Below, piece after piece: positions 62,263 through 64,000 of a stretch of DNA of 64,000 nucleotides. Source of the stretch: Streptomyces sp. NBC_01351 (GTDB lineage Bacteria; Actinomycetota; Actinomycetes; Streptomycetales; Streptomycetaceae); assembly GCF_036237315.1 (NCBI RefSeq), contig NZ_CP108356.1:3778501-3842500 (forward strand), given 5' to 3'. Under the pieces are notes generated by a model that was not told where the DNA came from, did no database searches, and saw only the letters and a list, made by a program, of their open reading frames with translations. The translations under genes and the position numbers were made by a program. Position 1 is the stretch's first letter. Each line of letters begins with the position of its first letter.

Positions 62263-62739
62263 TCAGCCCGCGGAGATGGGCGCCACCGTCGGCGCGACGA
62301 TCCGTACGTAGTCCTGCGCGCGCATGACGACGGAGCGGTCCAGCCGCCCGGCGTTGAAGGCGATCTCCTCGTAGGACGCGAGGAAGTCCTCGTCCACGAT
62401 CACCGGCAGGCCGGCGGTCAGCCAGAACGGCGGGATGGCGCCGATGACGCAGCCGGTCAGCTCCTCGGCCAGTTCCGCGGGCGCGAAGCCTCCCTTGCGG
62501 CCGCCCGCGGCGGCGACGATCTTCTTGACGTCCGCACGCCGGTCACCCCCCAGTACGGCGAGCACCGCCGGGGAGTCGATCCCCTTCACCCTGCAGACGA
62601 GTGCCTTGGCGCCCTGCGCCACGGAGGTACCGCGCACGGCGGACACCTCCTCCGAGCGTCCCTCGGCGGGGTGCTCGATCGTGCGGTACTCGGCCTTCTC
62701 GCGGTCGAGAAGGCCGATGATCTGCTCAAACGGACTCAA
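62263..62739 (-). CDS. YbaK/ProX-type aminoacyl-tRNA deacylase
   Basis: A 158-residue YbaK/EbsC-domain protein: MSPFEQIIGLLDREKAEYRT, EEVSAVRGTSVAQGAKALVC with Lys45 at the conserved lysine position, AVLAVLGGDRRADVKKIVAA, CVIGAIPPFWLTAGLPVIVD, NAGRLDRSVVMRAQDYVRIV. Members hydrolyse wrongly charged tRNAs in trans. In a cluster for an unusual amino acid it could protect the producer from misincorporation. The TTG at 62739 lies 14 bases inside the preceding gene, so translation is coupled to it. A terminator follows. Confidence 0.85.
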   Translation of the reverse strand: MSPFEQIIGLLDREKAEYRTIEHPAEGRSEEVSAVRGTSVAQGAKALVCRVKGIDSPAVLAVLGGDRRADVKKIVAAAGGRKGGFAPAELAEELTGCVIGAIPPFWLTAGLPVIVDEDFLASYEEIAFNAGRLDRSVVMRAQDYVRIVAPTVAPISAG

Positions 62740-64000
62740 CTACGGGCTCCCTGGTGCTCGGTGTGCGTGTACGGCGGAGCGGGGCGGCGTAGCGCCGCTC
62801 CAACAGGCTGACGAAAGTGTCGACGAAGGGCGGCGGGGCGGCGGTCCAGGAACGCCAGTCGCGGGTCGCCTCGGCGAGGTAGGACATGCGGCGCATGTGC
62901 TTCCACGGCCCCTCACCCGTGGGAGAGGCGGGGTCCACGGGAACGTGGGCGCGCAGCGCTTCGAGGTAGTCGGCGTAGATCCCGCTGCCGAAGTTCACCC
63001 GGGCCACCCCGTGCGACGGGAGGACCGCGAGGTCGACCCTGGAGAGCGAACTGCCGCCGTGCACGACCAGTCCCCGGCCGCTCTCCTTCAACGTACCCAC
63101 GAGCGTCCGGATGAGCCCGTGGTCGATGACGGCGTGCCGGTGCTCGCGCGCGGGTTCCGTGTGGAAGACCTGCTCCCACAGCTGCGCCTTGCGCCGGGCC
63201 TTCGCCAACCTCCGCTCCAGCCATTCCACTTCGAGGTTGTCGAGCAGCGGCCGCTGGAAGACGGGGAGGGCCTCGCGGGCATCGCGGAAGACCGAGTGCA
63301 GCTGCTCCTCCTCGTCGCCCTCCATCGCCCGGCGGGCCACGGCGGCGACCAGCCGGTGCTCGGCCGAGTGAGCGGGGAATCCGACCTCCGTCAAAGACGC
63401 CACGACCCGGGTGCACGATTCCGCGAAGGCGTGCAGGTCGCCCTCCGAGGAGCGGTCGTCCAGCAGCTCGATCTCGGCCAGTGACCTGCGGGTGGAGGCG
63501 AAGCCGTAGTCGAAGCTGTGGAACTGGCCCACGTGACCCCCGATGAAGTCGAGGTCCGTGTCCTCGACGAAACGGGTGAAGTCGTCCTCGCTCGTCTTGG
63601 ACCACTTCCGCAGTCCCGCGCCGTCGATGGCCCCGATCTCGCCCTCGACGAGGACCCCGTACTGCCGCGCCAGCTTGGTTGCCGCGTTGGTGAACAGGAC
63701 GTTCTGGTGCAGCGTCCGGCCGGATCCGTCGGCCATGACCGAGTCGAACCCCGCCTCGCAGGCGGCGCGCACGACCTCGTAGTCGTCCGCGTGGTCCAAG
63801 TGCAGGCGCAGCCGCGAGCCGAGCTCGGTGTTGAGCCGGTCGACGTCCCGTTTCAACGTGCGGAAGACGCCGGTGACGGCCGCGAGCGGCCCCTCGTTCG
63901 CGCTCGGGGCGATGAACAGCAGGGCTTCCTGCGGCGAGATCTCGCAGTAGACCTCCTGCCGCGTGCGGGCGGAGAGCAGGGCGAAGGGCAGCAGCATGGA
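62726..64000 (-). CDS. Class II aldolase-like protein (N-terminus outside the window)
   Basis: The frame is open through the right edge, so the true start is probably beyond 64000; an ATG at 63997 exists but would cut the first strand of the barrel. Visible motifs are RLRLHLDHADDYEVVRAACE (zinc HxDH region), DSVMADGSGRTLHQNV, GVLVEGEIGAIDG, IGGHVGQFHSFDYG and LVVHGGSSLSRVDLAVLPSH, as in class II fructose-bisphosphate/tagatose aldolases. About 110 extra residues lie between the last two motifs, giving at least 424 residues. It may perform an aldol or retro-aldol step for the cluster; a role in primary metabolism cannot be excluded. It overlaps the YbaK gene by 14 bases. Confidence 0.75.
   Translation of the reverse strand, partial: SMLLPFALLSARTRQEVYCEISPQEALLFIAPSANEGPLAAVTGVFRTLKRDVDRLNTELGSRLRLHLDHADDYEVVRAACEAGFDSVMADGSGRTLHQNVLFTNAATKLARQYGVLVEGEIGAIDGAGLRKWSKTSEDDFTRFVEDTDLDFIGGHVGQFHSFDYGFASTRRSLAEIELLDDRSSEGDLHAFAESCTRVVASLTEVGFPAHSAEHRLVAAVARRAMEGDEEEQLHSVFRDAREALPVFQRPLLDNLEVEWLERRLAKARRKAQLWEQVFHTEPAREHRHAVIDHGLIRTLVGTLKESGRGLVVHGGSSLSRVDLAVLPSHGVARVNFGSGIYADYLEALRAHVPVDPASPTGEGPWKHMRRMSYLAEATRDWRSWTAAPPPFVDTFVSLLERRYAAPLRRTRTPSTREPVVESV

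Overview
The window is high-GC actinobacterial chromosome. Codon usage, GTG and TTG starts, the mycothiol gene mshA, phoR-phoP-phoU, a SenS/SenR/HbpS cassette and DasR-type operators all point to Streptomyces. From memory, the gene order from about 1 to 50 kb resembles the S. coelicolor stretch SCO4286 down to SCO4198. That assignment rests on recalled synteny, not on a search.

Region by region. 1-4.6 kb: amino-sugar uptake and catabolism (sugar-binding lipoprotein, nagK, nagA, a PfkB kinase) with a DasR-like operator in the divergent promoter; a second such operator lies before msiK at 23.8 kb. 4.6-7.4 kb: a CBM35 membrane protein and the diguanylate cyclase cdgB with a BldD-like box. 7.7-14.4 kb: flavin reductase, arfB, terD, GNAT, M1 peptidase, then divergent hbpS and senS-senR. 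14.5-21 kb: mixed housekeeping genes, including a quinone oxidoreductase behind a textbook SoxR promoter. 21.1-22.9 kb: tRNA-Thr(TGT) and a solo IS1341-type TnpB locus with a structured 3-prime region. 23.8-34 kb: msiK, a sugar nucleotidyltransferase-like gene, DoxX, rlmB, cysS, ispF, ispD and carD. 34-37.7 kb: phoP-phoR divergent from phoU-mtpA; the last codons of phoP plus flanking DNA occur three times at an exact 180-bp period. 37.8-50.3 kb: secreted proteins, gpmA, an MFS transporter, mshA, an NlpC/P60 hydrolase, a SpoIIE-type phosphatase, and a DUF2516 / HBHA-like / XRE trio also known from mycobacteria.

50.4-64 kb is accessory: a run of minus-strand genes with many overlapping junctions. 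It encodes a freestanding A-T (NRPS) didomain, one KS-AT-ACP (malonyl-type) PKS module, a freestanding luciferase-like monooxygenase, a gamma-carbonic-anhydrase-like protein, a type II thioesterase, a solute-binding-like protein without signal peptide, a flavin reductase, a homoserine dehydrogenase, a LysE/RhtB exporter, a YbaK-type tRNA-editing protein and a class II aldolase-like protein. One amino acid plus one malonyl unit, flavin-dependent oxidation, an amino-acid exporter, a tRNA-editing factor and a spare homoserine dehydrogenase suggest a small toxic non-protein amino acid. My leading hypothesis is a 5-hydroxy-4-oxonorvaline-like homoserine dehydrogenase inhibitor, with hom as the resistant target copy. 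This is inference.

Other non-coding features are three copies of a structured intergenic repeat family, several strong hairpin terminators, and palindromic operator candidates upstream of cdgB, hbpS, the SoxR target, the XRE gene and the NlpC/P60 gene. No CRISPR array, rRNA, prophage or replication origin was seen.
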